Source: Scheffersomyces stipitis CBS 6054 (lineage: Eukaryota > Ascomycota > Pichiomycetes > Serinales > Debaryomycetaceae). From it: a stretch of DNA of 64,000 nucleotides. The notes beneath the pieces were generated by a model. It worked only from the letters and a program-made list of their open reading frames with translations, made no database searches and was not told the DNA's origin. Of the stretch, positions 33,077 to 43,442 are shown piece after piece. Each line of letters starts with the position of its first letter. The stretch's first letter is position 1. The stretch spans positions 124,001 through 188,000 of the forward strand of contig NC_009043.1 in assembly GCF_000209165.1 (NCBI RefSeq). Reading direction: 5' to 3'. The position numbers were made by a program, and so were the translations under genes.

Positions 33077-34274
33077 ACAGCAGCAACAGCGACAGCAGTA
33101 TTTACAGCAGAATTACCCAGTTCAACAACAAGCGACATCGCCTCAGATGGGCAAACCAAGAACGTCAAAGCCCCGTAGAAATTCTAACAACCGTGATGCC
33201 ATCTCGGATCAATCGTTGAAGTCTCCCATCGAAAGCAGCAGTAACGAAGGTAACTTGGTACCAGCACAGCAGTATGTAAAATCTGAAGATGGAAGACCTT
33301 TATTGGGCGCAACCAAGATTGACCAGTTGATGTTGGTTATTCAAGCCAGAGACAAAGGTATCACAAGTCCTATTCAACAAGCTCCCGACGGAAGCATTTT
33401 GGCTGCTCCTGACTATTCCCTTTCCAGAGACAAGAGCGAATTGGATAATGGTGTTTTGCCACGTCCAATCAGCCTTGTTGGTGGGGTGGACAAGCCTAGC
33501 AAGGCCAAGATAAAAGAGGACGAGGGTAGCGACGATGAAGAATCCAAAGGAAAGAGAAGAAAGCACAAAAACCAGCAGTGTCCTTATTGTTTCAAGTACT
33601 TTACTCAGTCGACCCATCTAGAAGTTCACATTAGATCTCATATTGGCTACAAGCCATTCGAGTGCAACTACTGCCACAAGAAGTTTACGCAAGGTGGCAA
33701 TTTGAGAACACATTTGAGGCTTCATACTGGTGAAAAGCCGTTCACATGCGACATCTGTAATCGACAATTCAACAGGAAGGGAAACTTGGGTGCTCACAAA
33801 TTGACGCACGAGAACTTGAAACCATACGAATGCAAGTTGGATGGTTGCGATAAGTCTTTCACTCAATTAGGTAATTTGAAGTCGCATCAAAACAGATTCC
33901 ATCTCAGCACTTTGAACCATTTAACACAAAAGTTGGCTGAGTTAAGCGGTCTGTCGATCGAGAACTTGCCTCCAGACGAGAAGGACTTGCTTATGTATTT
34001 CAAAGACTTGTACAAGAACTCAAATAAGGGTATTCGTGGCAGAGGTAAGGCTAAATTATCCAAAGATGATACTGGAGGTGCAACTAGCAGTTCTCCAGAT
34101 AATAGCCAGTTTAATTTGCAATCCCAGTCACCCCAGCTGCAGCTGCAGAATCTTCAAGCGCTTCCTCGACAACAGGACCAACAGCAAGGTTCACCGGAGT
34201 ATTCGCAATCGCAACATTCCCTCGATTTTATGAATCCCCATTTGGCTGGGTCTATTAACGGTTACCAAGGGTAA
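31011..34274 (+). CDS. AZF1: Azf1-like C2H2 zinc-finger transcription factor
   Basis: This 1,087-residue regulator has a very long Asn/Gln/Ser-rich N-terminal part and four C2H2 fingers at about residues 855-965: CPYCFKYFTQSTHLEVHIRSH, CNYCHKKFTQGGNLRTHLRLH, CDICNRQFNRKGNLGAHKLTH and CKLDGCDKSFTQLGNLKSHQNRFH, joined by TGEKP-type linkers. The segment after the fingers (LTQKLAELSGLSIENLPPDEK and NSNKGIRGRGKAK) is the conserved tail of Azf1. Azf1 in S. cerevisiae activates carbon-source dependent genes, including CLN3 on glucose and cell-wall genes on other carbon sources. The open frame continues 25 codons upstream only to a GTG, so the ATG at 31011 (MGKSAVSSS) is the start. Simple repeats include NQ tracts near 31300-31360, an Asn run near 31790-31880 and a 24-Gln tract. 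Confidence 0.88.
33018..33089 (+). repeat. CAA/CAG polyglutamine tract in AZF1
   Basis: Twenty-four consecutive glutamine codons, a mixture of CAA and CAG, followed by Arg and more Gln. Codon mixing should make it less slippage-prone than a pure repeat, but strain length variation is likely. Confidence 0.9.
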
Positions 34275-34761
34275 TGTTTACGATGTACTAGTTTTTATTA
34301 TGCGAGAGCCCCTCGCGTTTATTTCATTTCATGTTCATGACTTATGCCATTTATTTCTTTATTGTTCTTTCTTTATATTTTCATTATTAAGGTTATTATA
34401 TGTATTATCAGAGGTAAAGGTACGACTAATTGTTTGCTAGAATGTAGAAAAGTAAATAGTATTGAGAGAATATAAAAAGCAAGGCTATGCAAGATAAAAT
34501 ATTGAGGATTAAGAGAGATTAGACATAATTAAGGAAAATTAGCAATTGAATCGATTGCAAATAAATTTCAGAGAAGCACAACTGAATAAAAATAGACCCT
34601 TCAAAATATAAACGCGACTACTCACGGAGTTGTTGATATGACAATGTCGCGATGTCGTGCCTTTCTTTTTCCACACGCGACATCTGTTGATCTTGCCAAC
34701 AGGTTCGATCAGAACTTATAGCTTTTTCTTCTAGTATAACCACAATAGCTGTAGAGAATCA
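34275..34761. other. Intergenic, AZF1 3' end and CEX1 promoter
   Basis: Strongly AT-rich after the AZF1 stop. A CGCGAC-rich patch occurs at about 34650-34680, including ATGTCGCGATGTCG, close to the CEX1 start. No other gene is visible. Confidence 0.4.
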
Positions 34762-37086
34762 ATGAACTTCCTTTCCAGTGCGTTGAATTCCTTAACAGGG
34801 TCTTCTATTCCGTACACTCTTAAAGAAAAAATCGTGGATCCCACTAGCACTTCCAATTTGGTGAATAGAAACTCCATCTGGACAGTGTACAATGGCTTGA
34901 ACCCGAAGAGTGATCAGTCGCCAGTGACCGTATTTGAGTTCAATCTTAAGGATCCTGTGAATATTCAAAGACGCTGGGAGCCTTTGGCCCGAAATGCATT
35001 CAAAAAACTCAAGTTGATCAAATTTCCTGCTATTCTCTCTGTGATAGACTTTATCGAAAACGATTCTTATTTATACATCGTCACTGAACCAGTGATCCCT
35101 TTGCTTAATTACTTGCAAGATTCGGAATTGCCATTGTCCCAAGATGCGAAATTGTGCGGCCTTCAATCCATTGCCCAAGCATTGCTGTTTATTAACATGT
35201 CCTGTAGTAGTGTGCACGGTAATATCAACATTTCCAGTTCTGTTTTTGTCACAGCACTGGGCGATTGGAAGTTGTTTGGTTTTGAATTGTTAACCAACTT
35301 GAAGTCTGACCCAGACCAACCTCTCTATAGACTTTCAGGGTCGTCACCGGATTTCAGAAACGTAGTTCCAGATGAAGTGAACTCTGATGGAGTAGAAGCT
35401 GTCAGAAGCTTTCCAATTAAACTTGACTCTTACAAGTATGGTGCGTTTGCTTACCAAGTTTTGTCCACTAGTGACTTCAGAGATATTAGCTCTCAATTCG
35501 ATGCTCGAAACATATCTAGCAAGGTCATTCCAAGCAGAATCGCGGGCCCATTGCGAAAGTTGGTCAACTCAAAGTTGAACTTGAGAAGTAGTATCGATAA
35601 GTATGAACAAGAAACAAGTTCTTTCAACAACACCAACGCCCTCATAAAGCTTAATAAGCAATTGGAGGACTTCAAGTTCCAAAATGACGAACAGAAGATG
35701 GAGTTCATCAAGTTTGAATTGTCTGGTTATTTCGGAGAAACTCATGCAGAGGGGTATTTTCCTTCTGGTTTCTTGAACTATAAGCTCTTGCCAGAATTAA
35801 TTAGCCAATTTAGCGCTTTGTCCAAAGTCAAACCAACCGTAAACACGTCACCAGCAGAAACTCAACAGCGTCAAGAAACTCTTGCTTTGCTCTTAGACTA
35901 CATCTTGAAATTTGGTTCCAAGCTTTCAGAAATTGATTTCAACAAGTCTATAAAACCAATTATTCTTGAAACATTCAATCTTGGAGACAGATCTATCAGA
36001 TTAGTTCTCTTGACCCACTTACCAATGTATGCCTCCTTCTTGTCCGAATCCGATATCCAACTGAGAATATTTCTAAACTTGATCAGCGGTTTCCAAGATA
36101 CCAATTTCATGATTAGAGAGACTACGTTGAAATCAATCACTATTGTTATAGATAAAATCTCTGTAAAGCAAGTTAACCAAGACCTATTGAAGGTATTGGC
36201 GAAGTCACAGATGGATCCTAAGCCATCTATAAGAGTCAACACGTTAATCTTAATCATCAAGATTTCCAGCAAGATTTACAAGAATTCCAAGAATAATGTA
36301 TTGATAACAGCATTATCAAAGTCTTTGAGAGACACATTTACCCCCAGTAAGTTGACTGCATTGTCTGGTTTTGAGAGTCTAATCGATGAGTTCTCCTTAG
36401 ATGAAATTTGCACAAAGATCTTGGGCCACCTTGCTATTTCGTTGATGGACAAAACTTCGAGCAAGGTGCGTAAGGAAGCCAAAAGAATCTTTCAATTGTA
36501 TTTAGACTCAGTTGAAGCTCACGCGTCCACCTTGCCAAACATTGATGCAGATGATGAGGCTGAAGAAGCAGAGTTTTTCAGTAAATATGCTCCGACCATG
36601 ACAAATTCAAACACTACAAGCAATGAAGCTAATGATAGTTCTAACGGTGGTGGAGCCCTCTCGTTGGGCTGGAGCATGGTCAATAAATTTGTTGGACCAT
36701 CTGCTGTGCAGGGCCCATTAAACCATGACTTCAACAATTCCACGCCCGATTTAACCAGAGAAGCGACACCTACCGCTGAGAATCCTTCAAGAATACCATC
36801 AAAGAAACAACAATCTTGGATGAGTGATGTTGTGGTAGATGATGGAGACGGTTGGGGAGGCTTTGATGACATTGACGATACACCCAAGACGATTGTTGAA
36901 CCTCTAGCAGCACCAAAGAAATCTACCCCCAAACCAAGAGTCATCAAGAAAACGGAGGCACCTGTTTCGGGCCGTAAAATTTCTGGCCTTAAGTTGGGCG
37001 CCCCAACCAAGAAGCCAATCTCTGCTTTAAAGTTAGATTTGACAGTTGAAGATGACGATTCCAAGGCATGGGATGATGATTGGTAG
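34762..37086 (+). CDS. CEX1: Cex1, SCYL1-type pseudokinase in tRNA export
   Basis: Cex1 is a cytoplasmic protein at the nuclear pore that takes aminoacyl-tRNA from exportins; its human relative SCYL1 also binds COPI. The 774-residue protein (761 in S. cerevisiae) begins MNFLSSALNSLTGSSIPYTL, as this family does. The kinase-like domain (about 1-270) lacks the catalytic loop and metal-binding residues: HGNINISSSVFVTALGDWKLFGFEL stands where HRD and DFG would be. HEAT repeats cover about 330-590 (FSKYAPTM ends this part). The tail is Lys-rich with two acidic tryptophan motifs, DGDGWGGFDDIDD and the terminal SKAWDDDW, which could bind coat or adaptor subunits. It converges on the next gene with 97 bases between stops; a TAA repeat lies at 37124-37139. 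Confidence 0.93.
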   Translation: MNFLSSALNSLTGSSIPYTLKEKIVDPTSTSNLVNRNSIWTVYNGLNPKSDQSPVTVFEFNLKDPVNIQRRWEPLARNAFKKLKLIKFPAILSVIDFIENDSYLYIVTEPVIPLLNYLQDSELPLSQDAKLCGLQSIAQALLFINMSCSSVHGNINISSSVFVTALGDWKLFGFELLTNLKSDPDQPLYRLSGSSPDFRNVVPDEVNSDGVEAVRSFPIKLDSYKYGAFAYQVLSTSDFRDISSQFDARNISSKVIPSRIAGPLRKLVNSKLNLRSSIDKYEQETSSFNNTNALIKLNKQLEDFKFQNDEQKMEFIKFELSGYFGETHAEGYFPSGFLNYKLLPELISQFSALSKVKPTVNTSPAETQQRQETLALLLDYILKFGSKLSEIDFNKSIKPIILETFNLGDRSIRLVLLTHLPMYASFLSESDIQLRIFLNLISGFQDTNFMIRETTLKSITIVIDKISVKQVNQDLLKVLAKSQMDPKPSIRVNTLILIIKISSKIYKNSKNNVLITALSKSLRDTFTPSKLTALSGFESLIDEFSLDEICTKILGHLAISLMDKTSSKVRKEAKRIFQLYLDSVEAHASTLPNIDADDEAEEAEFFSKYAPTMTNSNTTSNEANDSSNGGGALSLGWSMVNKFVGPSAVQGPLNHDFNNSTPDLTREATPTAENPSRIPSKKQQSWMSDVVVDDGDGWGGFDDIDDTPKTIVEPLAAPKKSTPKPRVIKKTEAPVSGRKISGLKLGAPTKKPISALKLDLTVEDDDSKAWDDDW

Positions 37087-37183
37087 TTCAAAGTTGTATT
37101 CGTTTAGGATAGTAGTGCATTAGTAATAATAATAATAATTTAGAATATTTATCGCATACAAATCACAAATAAATAGCCATATC

Positions 37184-37753
37184 TTAAGCAGAAAAGATGA
37201 CATTTTCAAAGTTCATAGTATTGTCGGTAAGGTTTCGCTCCTGAATTCTCATCCTAGCAATCATCCAAGCTATGGAGATGTTCATGGAAGTTGAAATTTT
37301 CTGCTCATTGAAACTTGAGTTTTGGAACTTCGAGGCAAAGATTTCACTTTTATCAATGACATACAAAGAACGTCTACCAGACATAATCTCATATTCAGTT
37401 TGATCTGGAAAGATAAGATTGTATTCGTCGTCATCAAACTTGATAAGAACACCAACTTCTTCTGTGCCGTTAAATTTGAAAGCAAACCTCTCAGTCCTTG
37501 TGTCTCTGCTTCCCTTCATTTTCACAATGGTGATACCTTTGTCAATCAAGGAATTGTACTCCAGCAACTGGAATTGCATTTCCTCCCATGGTTGTCTTTT
37601 GTTGTATTGGGCCAGGCTGGGAGGGCAGCAGATAAGAGGATTGTCGTCATCTGTGTAATGGTTGCCAAAAGCAGTAGCTTCAATGTGGTTAATGAACTTG
37701 TCCAAGGTAAGGATTTCGCTGACTGTTAAGGGCACCGAAACTTTGATGGACAT
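37184..37753 (-). CDS. Unrecognised 189-residue protein
   Basis: I do not recognise this protein. It has 189 residues from the ATG at 37753; the open frame extends further upstream only to a TTG. It looks like one small globular alpha/beta domain: LTVSEILTLDKFINHIEATAFGN, then PWEEMQFQLLEYNSLIDKGITIVKMKG, a beta-rich middle (ERFAFKFNGTEEVGVLIKFDDDEYNLIF) and a C-terminal helix ISIAWMIARMRIQERN. There is no signal peptide or membrane segment. Coding character is good (regular hydrophobic pattern, ordinary codon use) and the stop lies 97 bases from the convergent CEX1 stop, normal for this genome. Confidence 0.75.
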   Translation of the reverse strand: MSIKVSVPLTVSEILTLDKFINHIEATAFGNHYTDDDNPLICCPPSLAQYNKRQPWEEMQFQLLEYNSLIDKGITIVKMKGSRDTRTERFAFKFNGTEEVGVLIKFDDDEYNLIFPDQTEYEIMSGRRSLYVIDKSEIFASKFQNSSFNEQKISTSMNISIAWMIARMRIQERNLTDNTMNFENVIFSA

Positions 37754-38970
37754 TTTTATTTCTAGCAGAAGGATAAACCTGATATTCGGATTGATATTCC
37801 AGCTTCTTTCTGGTTGCAAAATATAGCATACCGCTAGATGAACTTCTACACTGAAATTTTGCACCCATTGCGATATCCACAAACATGTACTATCACATGC
37901 AGGAATATCTAATTAGCTATTTTGCAACCAAAGGACATAAATCACATATACAAACGAATTATACATAATTACAACAATAGAGACATCGGTAAAAGTCATT
38001 TAATCATAAACTAACAGATACATGTTTTAAAAAATGTTCATATTATCTCTCTTCATGCTTCCCATTAACGGCTCCAAAATTCGCAAAAAATAATTTTATC
38101 AGATTAGAGCCTGAAGTGACCTCATCATGAAACGGGGTATTGGAAAGATATGGTTTTTGAAAGATATGGAGTTGAATGAAGATACGCTTTCTCACTATTT
38201 AGGTATGCTATCAGTGAATTCGTTCCCTTAATCATTTGATAAAATGCCTTTCTGGTGACGACTTTTTGGCTCCGGTTCATTTGAAATATCTTGGCACAAA
38301 ACCGCCCAGAATAATTTTTCTTGGTGAACCAGTTGGTAGAACTGCTGTGGGGGATTTAGAATCTACGGTGGCTGGGGAGGATAAAATAGGAAATCAAAGG
38401 GCCGTACGATTGTAAGGGATTGTAAGGTGGGCGTTGGCAGGTATGTGAAGTCCGGGCCCTCGGCGGAGAAGTCTGGGCTACTATCAAGTAGAACAAGCTT
38501 TCAGTAAACCAAGCATATTGTGGCAATTAATTGAAGAAGAATTTCGAATGTGGCTAAGGGCGATAATGTAACCGACATTTGAGAGCTCTAAATCCCAAAT
38601 TCCCCTGGCTACATCTCGGTAGGAAAGTAATAAAAGTATAAGTGAAGAAGAGGGGCGGTTAAGAAATTACGCAATTTGGTATTTGTTAGCAGGGAAGATC
38701 AAATAAAAGTAAGAAAGAGCTCAGTTTTCCTAAGCCACAGCAAAGTCGCTTCTACGTATGCTACCAATGTTCCATGCTGCGCTTTTTGGAATAGCATAAT
38801 GGTGGGCCGTCATTGATAAGTAATTGGTTGGATAGAATAATGAGGCAATCACGCAATGTGTGCGATAAAAGTTCTTAGTGTCAGAGCCATTCATATTTCA
38901 TTCTGTGCGGTTTTCAAATAGCTAGAAGCAAATAGCCGCCGATAACGAGTGGCTCCAATAATTTGTTTTT

Positions 38971-39020
38971 CCAAGAAGAATTTTGGTCTACCAAGAAGAA
39001 TTATGGTTTACCAAGAATTT
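38971..39020. repeat. 20-base tandem repeat, 2.5 copies
   Basis: The unit CCAAGAAGAATTTTGGTCTA (38971-38990) is followed by a copy with three changes (38991-39010) and a half copy starting at 39011. It lies about 570-620 bases upstream of the transporter start. Confidence 0.9.
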
Positions 39021-39490
39021 TAGACAACCGCGATGTCACAATTCTATAGAGCCGTGTCAAGAAACGGAACGCACAAGAAATGACATCAGTTCCTACTGGA
39101 AGCTGAAGAGCAGAAAACATTCAAATTGCCTTGCCATTTTGTTATGATCTAAAACACAAATGAATCGATCTCCATGATCCAAGCTAGGGGGTTAATATCG
39201 TCTAATCTTTAAACTGTACAAAAAATCAGATTAGAAAATTGACCAAAATGGATGAACTTCTGAAACTGCAGGAGCAAAAAAAAAAAAAATGCAACAGGGC
39301 ATTATTCGGACAATTGATTGCAAAAAGCGACTGGTTTTCCTTGGCTGATTTTCATGTGTTCTGTTTCATAGCAGCCATATCTTATCATTCAAAAATTTCC
39401 TGAATAAGATCAAGCAAGAGTGCCATTTGATAGCATTTTAGCTAGCTATGGCTTCCAATCTGTGAGGCTTCACTGTTTGGAGCCATACTA

Positions 39491-39522
39491 AGCAGAATTA
39501 ATTCCAAGCAGAATAAATTCCA
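39491..39522. repeat. 16-base tandem duplication before the transporter start
   Basis: AGCAGAATTAATTCCA and AGCAGAATAAATTCCA lie head to tail, with one difference, 69-100 bases upstream of the ATG. This may be in the 5' untranslated region or core promoter. Confidence 0.85.
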
Positions 39523-39590
39523 AGCTTACTATTTAATTGATTCGAGTTTCCAGGAAACTACTCAATTTGTTTATCTCACCTCCAACAAAA

Positions 39591-42314
39591 ATGTCAAAAG
39601 AAAAGGTAGAGTTGGAAAACATCATCAGTATCCGTTCAACAAGATTGGACGTGGCTGATCATGAAATCGACTTGCACGCTGTTGAATCAGCTGCCTTGTC
39701 ACTCAACCATGTTGGCCAAACGTTCACATCGAGTCAGAAGTACTTTATCTTGAAAAGATTGAACTACGAGGGTTTAGAAGATCTTAATGACATCCCTCCA
39801 GGAGCTTCATTCATGATTGAAAAAACTGAAAAATTAACAGAACAAGAATCTCTTGAGATAATCAAGGAAGCAATCATTGAACACAGTGATGATGTCAACA
39901 TTCCGTCCCGTGATTACGAATTATGGGAAAACTTGGTTGAACAGGCCCCAAATTCTTTAGATGGGCAAACTGGTATCAAGGAAAAATTGAACTATACCAT
40001 CGAAGACGAAAAGGGTCTGGTTGATCTTGCTGACAATGAAAGCGGCTACAATGATTACTATCAAATCGTTAACTGGAACTTGCAAATCAGACTTGAAGCT
40101 GCACTTGTTGCTTACCACTCTCCTTACCCCGAAGTGAGAGCCGTTGCCGATTGTTATGATGATCCTACCTTGCCAGTTGAAACATTAAGAGTTTACATCT
40201 TGGGTATAATTTGGACTGCTATCGGTGCTTTCATTAACCAGTTTTTCGCTGAAAGACAACCTTCAATTACGTTGAGTGCCGCTGTTGTGCAGTTGTTGCT
40301 TTACCCTTCTGGTGTCTTGATTGCCACAATTTTACCTGCTTGGAAATTCAAAATCTGGAAATGCACCATCGATTTGAATCCTGGTCCATGGAACCACAAG
40401 GAGCAAATGTTAACAACAATCTTCTATTCAGTTTCTGCTGGTACAAGTTATGTCTCATATAACATCCATGTTCAAAAGATGGAAAGGTTTTACAACAACC
40501 AATGGGCCGACTTCGGTTACCAAACTCTCTTGATCTTGTCGACTAACTTCTTAGGGTTTGGTTTTGCTGGTATCATGAGGAAGTTTGCAATTTATCCAAT
40601 CAGATCTATATGGCCAACAACCTTGCCTACATTAGCCTTGAATAAGGCATTAATGCAAAAAGAAAGAAAGGAGAATATTAATGGCTGGACTATTTCTAGG
40701 TACTATTTCTTTTTTGCTGCATTTCTCTTTTCCTTTATTTATAACTGGATTCCAACCTATCTTTTCAATGCCTTGTCTACTTTCAACTGGATGACTTGGA
40801 TTGCTCCAAACAATTTTAACTTGGTAATGATCACTGGAAGTGTGAAGGGCTTGGGATTGAACCCAATTCCAACATTTGATTGGAACATTTTAAATTGGAA
40901 CTATGCATTGGTTTTTCCTTTCTACTCGCAAGCGAATCAATACATTGGTAGCATTATTGGCTTCTTCACGATTATTGCTATCTATTGGACTAACAACAAC
41001 TGGTCCAAATACATTCCTATTAACACCTCTTCTCTTTTCAGTCAGATTGGTACCAGATATGATGTTAAAGCAATTGTTAACGAGAGAAGTTTATTTGATC
41101 AACAGAAATATGAAGCTGTTGGACCACCATACTACTCTGCAGCTAACTTGGTTGTCTATGGTGCTTTCTTTGCCATTTACCCATTTGCCATTGTTTACGA
41201 AGTTTTCATGAACTACAAACCTATGTGGAAAGCATTGAAAGGATTGGGTACTGCTCTTAAGAACTTCAGAAAATCCACATATGAAGGTTTTGACGATCCA
41301 CATACTAAGATGATGACTCGTTATAAGGAAGTTCCAGACTGGGCATTTGTATTTGTATTGGTGATTTCTATTGTGTTGGCCATTTTGTGTGTTAAGCTTT
41401 ATCCAGCTGAGACTCCAGTTTGGGGTATTTTCTTCACCGTTGGCATCAACTTCTGTTTCTTAATTCCATTAACTGCTATTTTCTCTACTACTGGTTTCCA
41501 ATTTGGTCTTAATGTCTTGGTCGAATTGATTGTTGGTTATGCTCTTCCAGGTAACGGTTTGGCTCTTAACTTCTTGAAAGCTTTTGGTTATAACATTAAT
41601 GGCCAAGCTCAGAATTACATTTCCGACCAAAAGATGGGTCACTATGCGAAGATACCTCCAAGAGCCATGTTCAGATGTCAAATGCTTTCCGTCTTCATTA
41701 CTTCGTTCATCGGTTTGGGTGTTATGAACTTTACCATGTCCAGCGTCAACAACTACTGTGACCCCGAGAACAGACAGAAGTTCACTTGTCCTAACGCAAC
41801 TGTTTTCTACAACGCTTCTATTCTTTGGGGTGTGATTGGACCTAAAAAGGTGTTTGAAGGTATCTACCCTGTCATGCAATATTGTTTCTTGATTGGCTTC
41901 CTTTTGGCTTTCCCATGTATAGCCTTTAAGAAGTATGGTCCAAAAAAATTAACGAAGTACTTCCAGCCAACATTGATTATTGGGGGAATGTTAATTTATG
42001 CTCCTTACAATTTGACTTATTACACTGGTGGCCTCTACCTTTCTATTGCCTCCATGTGGTACCTTAAGAAGTATTACACTACTTGGTGGGAAAAGTACAA
42101 TTTTGTTTTCTCTGGTGCCATGGATGCCGGTATTGCTTTCAGTGCAATTATTATTTTCTTTGCTGTACAGTATGTTGATAAGAGCATTTACTGGTGGGGT
42201 AACAATGTCCCATACCTTGGTATCGAAGGTGGTGAAGGTCAACAAACTCTTCTTACTGCTGCCCTTGATGCCCCTGATGGATACTTTGGTCTCAGAAATG
42301 GAACCTATCCATAG
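39591..42314 (+). CDS. OPT-family oligopeptide transporter
   Basis: This is a plasma-membrane proton-coupled transporter for small peptides, 907 residues with about 14-16 membrane segments. The two OPT signatures are present: NPG in DLNPGPWNHKEQ and KIPPR in YAKIPPRAMFRCQ. The soluble N-terminus (about 1-170) is acidic; a conserved YSPYPEVRAV-type segment (here HSPYPEVRAVADCYDDP) leads into the first helix. Other recognisable stretches are GGEGQQTLLTA near the C-terminus and ISDQKMGHYAKIPPR. The frame opens upstream only to a TTG at 39537, so MSKEKVELENII at 39591 is the start. Candida species have several OPT genes and I cannot assign a number. Codon use has few CTG and many frequent codons, suggesting good expression. 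Confidence 0.92.
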   Translation: MSKEKVELENIISIRSTRLDVADHEIDLHAVESAALSLNHVGQTFTSSQKYFILKRLNYEGLEDLNDIPPGASFMIEKTEKLTEQESLEIIKEAIIEHSDDVNIPSRDYELWENLVEQAPNSLDGQTGIKEKLNYTIEDEKGLVDLADNESGYNDYYQIVNWNLQIRLEAALVAYHSPYPEVRAVADCYDDPTLPVETLRVYILGIIWTAIGAFINQFFAERQPSITLSAAVVQLLLYPSGVLIATILPAWKFKIWKCTIDLNPGPWNHKEQMLTTIFYSVSAGTSYVSYNIHVQKMERFYNNQWADFGYQTLLILSTNFLGFGFAGIMRKFAIYPIRSIWPTTLPTLALNKALMQKERKENINGWTISRYYFFFAAFLFSFIYNWIPTYLFNALSTFNWMTWIAPNNFNLVMITGSVKGLGLNPIPTFDWNILNWNYALVFPFYSQANQYIGSIIGFFTIIAIYWTNNNWSKYIPINTSSLFSQIGTRYDVKAIVNERSLFDQQKYEAVGPPYYSAANLVVYGAFFAIYPFAIVYEVFMNYKPMWKALKGLGTALKNFRKSTYEGFDDPHTKMMTRYKEVPDWAFVFVLVISIVLAILCVKLYPAETPVWGIFFTVGINFCFLIPLTAIFSTTGFQFGLNVLVELIVGYALPGNGLALNFLKAFGYNINGQAQNYISDQKMGHYAKIPPRAMFRCQMLSVFITSFIGLGVMNFTMSSVNNYCDPENRQKFTCPNATVFYNASILWGVIGPKKVFEGIYPVMQYCFLIGFLLAFPCIAFKKYGPKKLTKYFQPTLIIGGMLIYAPYNLTYYTGGLYLSIASMWYLKKYYTTWWEKYNFVFSGAMDAGIAFSAIIIFFAVQYVDKSIYWWGNNVPYLGIEGGEGQQTLLTAALDAPDGYFGLRNGTYP

Positions 42315-43442
42315 ACAGTCTGGGTACTTTTTAACAATGCTTGGTCTATGATTTAGTTACATTGTGTATGCGAAATAGTGAAAAATTAATTCCATTTGTA
42401 GCACAAGGGTAGATATGTTATGCTATCTGACTAGAACAAAGTCATGCTTGTGAAGTCATTATGGCTACATTTAGAGATTTTAATTCCGCTTGGGCATTAA
42501 AATCCGAGTAGGCGGGTCTTGTAGAGAGTAATTTAAACAATGTGAAATTATACTGAGCAGCGTATTTTCTATGTCAAAATCCACTGTGAGATAGAAAATA
42601 GTAGACGCATGGAAATGCCCTTCGGATGCAGTTGCATTCATTCCCCGAGAATAGCACGAGTCATAGTGGTCCGAGAAGCCAAAATCTGTGGATTCGTAGA
42701 CTTCAAAAGTTTAATGCAAACTCTCCACGAATGGCAAGCGTTCATATACAAGCAGCAGAGATCGTTGAAGTGGTCTGAGAATTTCGTCTGGCTATGTGTG
42801 AGACAATAAATTAATACCAGCCATTCACCACAAGATGTGCACCTCTACACATTAACTACACTGTGGGTGATAAGTTGAAATATATGGGATTCACAAATTT
42901 TAAAATCCGTCTCTGGAAAATGGAAAAATAGAGACCTCTATTAGTATCATGTAAGCATAGCAGTAATAAGAATTATACAACTACAAAACTCAAGCAGAAC
43001 AGAAACGTCCACAGTTGAACGAATTCATTCCTCATCGACTTTCTAAGCGAAATTGACCCCCACAAAATCAGCACACTTCGTGCGACTGGTGAGCGCACTC
43101 GTTGGAATTTACATGACTTCCACAGTGGACGATTTAGCTAACGAGACGAAATCTCAGTAAACTCAGGCTAATTGACCCTGGTAGCTTCTCTTATGTAGTT
43201 CCGTGGCTATGTATCAGTTGTAAGTACCTATTTGAAGCCAATTGAGTATCTCTGCCATCGCAATTGCCGTTTTTCGTACTCTTCTAGCGTCTCTCTCACA
43301 TCTGCCCCTCCATAGATTTTCCCGCCCACCCCTCATCTTTTTCACTCCACTATTTAGATTGGGCCAAATCTACACAGAGATTAATTTTCCACATCTTTCT
43401 TTTTCCCGATCCCAGCGTATTGCCTTACTCCAAACACAGACA
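42315..43442. other. Intergenic, transporter 3' end and PGM2 promoter
   Basis: This is a 1.13-kb spacer. The last 200 bases before PGM2 are pyrimidine-rich, as in many highly expressed yeast genes, and the PGM2 frame stays open through them without an ATG. The ORF at 42609-42809 shows no family features. Confidence 0.4.

Larger units (their letters stand above)
37754..39590. promoter_or_regulatory. Long promoter of the OPT transporter gene, with small tandem repeats
   Basis: This 1.84-kb divergent spacer carries scattered GATAA sites (for example near 38240, 38382, 38550, 38815, 38865 and 38941) and one CGGCTC at 38069-38074 that resembles the Stp1/Stp2 site. Such sites would suit a nitrogen- or amino-acid-regulated peptide transporter, but their density is not far above chance. 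Also present are two short tandem repeats and a 14-base A run at 39276-39289. No ORF here looks real. Confidence 0.5.

Noticed and set aside
33018..33090. CAA/CAG array considered as a non-coding repeat array
   Set aside because: It is an in-frame glutamine tract of AZF1; there are no unique spacers as in CRISPR.
34700..34722. GGTTCGATC considered as a Pol III B box
   Set aside because: No A box or cloverleaf partner upstream, and it lies in the CEX1 promoter.
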